A stretch of 64,000 bases of DNA from Coffea arabica. Its lineage: Eukaryota; Streptophyta; Magnoliopsida; Gentianales; Rubiaceae. Each line of letters starts with the position of its first letter. Position 1 is the first letter of the stretch. A program made the position numbers and the translations under genes. The stretch covers positions 18,732,501 through 18,796,500 of the forward strand of contig NC_092323.1 of NCBI RefSeq assembly GCF_036785885.1, in the 5' to 3' direction. The notes beneath the pieces are model-generated. The model saw only the letters and a program-made list of their open reading frames with translations, ran no database searches and was not told where the DNA came from. This document shows positions 61,842 through 64,000 of this stretch, piece after piece.

Positions 61842-63159
61842 TGTTAGTCCCACAGACAACCAAAAGGGGGGGTGAATTGGTTTGATTAAAATCTTAACCA
61901 AGTTTATGCACTTTTTCGTTAATGAAAATTTACCTTCCTTTTTAGTAATTATCAACCAAGTAGATTAGAAGACAATAGCAATATTGATCGGAGAAGCAAG
62001 TATAGATAAGCAATGAAGATTTTATTAAACAGAAATGTAAAATAGAGAAACAAACCAAGTGTCTACCAAGCTTTACCCAAACTTGAAGACCAAACACAAG
62101 GAAGAGCAACTTCTCTTTGATGAAAGTCGATCAACTAGATGTACAATGGAGGGAGCACTTCCTCCTTGCCCTAAGCCTCACTTAGTCAAGCCAAGAAGTT
62201 TTACAATCACTCAGAAAACCCTCAACAGAGCTACACTAAAGATCCTTTCACTCACAAAAGAAAAGCTCAACAGAAATTCACACCACTTTAAAACAAAACT
62301 GCTTTGGAGACTATTTTCTAGCTAAAATATCTCACTAGATCTTGTAAACAAAGTGTGCAAAAGTCCCTACTTCGTTCAGACCAGTTTGATTTTAAAGGGA
62401 ACCAGAAATGGGTTTCATCAATGCTTCCAACGGATAGAAGGCAGCTGAAGAGTCAACTAGCCGTTGGGGCTGTCGGACGTCCGACGATCGAATCATCGTC
62501 CGAACCAATCGTCCGATGATAGCCAAGTTGAGGTTCGGACGTCCGATAAGTTCTTTGTCGTCCGACAGCACAGCGTCCGACCTTGGGCCGAGAGCTAGCA
62601 AGTTATCTTGGAATTTTTCGGACGTCCGATGCGATTGATTAGCGTCCGATGGCAAGCGTCCGATCCTTCCGGACGTCCGATGCTTCTATGTGAGCGTCCG
62701 ATGGCAAGCGTCCGATCCTTCCGGACGTCCGATGCTTCTATGTGAGCGTCCGACGGTGCTTCCTTCCTGATGTTGTTTATCCTTTCGGACGTCCGACAGT
62801 TTCCTTTCGGCCGTCCGACCTGATTGTCCTGTTTTTGCTTCACATTTTGGTTGTTTTGCTTTTGATGACATATTCGAACCTGATTCTTGGATAGACAAAA
62901 ACACTTGTTTTTTAAGAAGGTTAGATAAACATTTCAAAGTGCCAAGAATGACACACTTAAAAGACAATATCTTTGATCGGAACAAAACAATGACTAAATT
63001 CATTTATATTATTTTAATCTTGTTTGCCACATCCAAAGCATCGTAGTCTGGAGTCAATCAAACATATGCTTTCTTTGTTCCATCAGGCCTGATCAAAGTG
63101 TTCACTTTCTTGGACTTTATTTCAAAGAACTTTTGTGATCATCAAAACCAAGAATAACA
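61842..63159 (-). repeat. Upstream (5') LTR of the Copia element
   Basis: This 1318-bp LTR has the same ends as the downstream LTR. It is 51 bp longer because a 52-bp palindrome-bearing unit is present twice in a row (about 62641-62744), less one base in a G run near its end. Confidence 0.93.
62470..62825. promoter_or_regulatory. Array of CGGACGTCCG palindromes in the 5' LTR
   Basis: Six full palindromes, one more than in the other LTR because of the 52-bp duplication, plus numerous GTCCGA half sites. It lies in the LTR upstream of gag, in the part that should drive transcription of the element. Confidence 0.7.
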
Positions 63160-64000
63160 ATAAAGCTAGAAGGTTGACAAGAGAGGCATTACAAGGGAAT
63201 GATATGAGACATATCATCAGAGATTATATTGCAACATAGTTGATTCGGAATTCTAGTAGCCATATTATATTGCAAGTGGCTAGACTATTTGAGAATGGGT
63301 TTAGGACATTTGAAAGAATGTGCGAGAGTTTAAGTGCAATGAAGAATGAGTTTCTAACTGGTTGTCGATCAATAATTGGATTAAATGGTTACTTTTTAAA
63401 ACGCTTATTTGGTAGATAGCTTTTGATAGCTACAAGTAGGGATGGTAATGATAACATGTTTTTCGTTGCAATTGCTATAGTAGAAACTAAGAGGTATGAC
63501 TCATGGAAATGATTTTTGATGGAGTTGAAAACTGAATTTGGTGTTGAAAATGAAGCTCCATGGACATTTATATCTAATAGGCAAAAAGGGTAAGTGACTG
63601 CAATTGATGATGTGTTTTTTGAATTAGAGCATAGGTAATGCATTCGACATATACACCAAAACTTCAAACAGAAGTTCAAGGGCAAGGAATTGAAGCAGTA
63701 CTTTTAGGCAGTAGCTTCCACCGGGAACATTCATGATTTTAGGACCGTGATGGCTAAATTGGAAAGAGCTGATCCAAAGATGGGAAATGCTATTAATGGA
63801 GCTAGTTGGTTAAGTAAGATTCCTGCACATTTGTGGTCTAGATCACACTTCAGCTTCTCATGCAAAAGTGATATTCTTGTTAATAATTTGAATGAATCAT
63901 TAAATTCCTACATATTACCAGCAAGAGATTTTACAATTATCTCCATGTTTGAGTCGATAAAAAGAAAACTAATGTATAGGCTAAATGTGAAAAGGGGAAG
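63160..64000 (+). pseudogene. Old Mutator-like transposase gene, catalytic piece (part 3 of 3, runs off the window)
   Basis: Directly after the Copia TSD the plus strand codes for transposase-like sequence: ARRLTREALQGND, then the start of the catalytic domain with GLNGYFLK where the family has GLDG-type (catalytic Asp replaced by Asn), LLIATSRDGNDNMFFVAIAIV, FKQKFKGKELKQYF, and SDILVNNLNESLNSYILPARD. There are at least six in-frame stops. The C-terminal SWIM region lies beyond the window. Confidence 0.8.

Larger units (their letters stand above)
53029..63159 (-). mobile_element. Copia LTR retrotransposon, Sirevirus-like, apparently young
   Basis: The complete element is flanked by the 5-bp TSD ATAAA (53024-53028 and 63160-63164). 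LTRs of 1267 and 1318 bp start TGTTATTC and end ACTAACA in element orientation (minus strand). A primer-binding site matching initiator-Met tRNA follows the upstream LTR, and a purine tract precedes the downstream LTR. Gene order is gag, pol (protease, integrase, reverse transcriptase, RNase H: the Copia order), then a third ORF. A third ORF, several purine-tract copies, repeated palindromes in the LTRs and a length of about 10 kb match the Sirevirus group. All three ORFs are open. It sits inside the old Mutator-like transposase. Confidence 0.93.

Overview
The window reads as nuclear DNA of a flowering plant, most likely a eudicot. It is AT-rich, has small phased exons with GT-AG introns, and contains plant-type genes and plant transposable elements: a LINE, a SINE, MITEs, Mutator-like elements and a Sirevirus-type Copia element. 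I cannot name the species.

Left half (1-36 kb): three genes that look intact. (1) On the minus strand, 9249-5277, a 536-residue Ser/Thr kinase of the eIF2-alpha-kinase type is assembled from 13 exons whose phases all agree, two of them only 14 and 25 bp long. It has no visible RWD or HisRS-like module, unlike plant GCN2. A 326-bp Mutator-type MITE sits in one intron and a 5'-truncated LINE lies just downstream. (2) On the plus strand, 19532-25000, a four-exon, 293-residue homologue of ARGLU1 (RS-rich head, Glu/Arg coiled-coil tail). (3) On the minus strand, 34952-26519, a seven-coding-exon, 2371-residue PRRC2/BAT2-like protein with a 4.85-kb first coding exon. These genes are not an operon. 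The last two probably act in RNA processing and translation/RNP biology, and the kinase family acts in translational control. Between 10 and 19.5 kb there is AT-rich spacer with a SINE, hAT-like remnants and a diverged 0.86-kb tandem duplication.

Right half (36-64 kb): a nest of transposons. An old, stop-ridden Mutator-like transposase gene on the plus strand is split into three pieces (44587-45112, 52033-53028, 63160-64000 and beyond). Three insertions split it, each with its own target-site duplication: a 6.1-kb non-coding element (38473-44586, 11-bp TSD), a 6.9-kb second Mutator-like element (45113-52023, 9-bp TSD) and a 10.1-kb Copia/Sirevirus-like element (53029-63159, 5-bp TSD). The second Mutator-like element carries two convergent genes: a broken transposase and a small GRF-zinc-finger/coiled-coil/membrane-tail ORF. 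It also shows two internal tandem duplications (261 bp of its terminus and about 960 bp of its transposase tail). The Copia element is young: its LTRs are nearly identical, its gag, pol and third ORF are open, and its LTRs carry arrays of a GC-rich palindrome with a GACGTC core.

All calls come from reading the sequence. Exon borders, phases and TSDs were worked out by hand, and no database search was possible.
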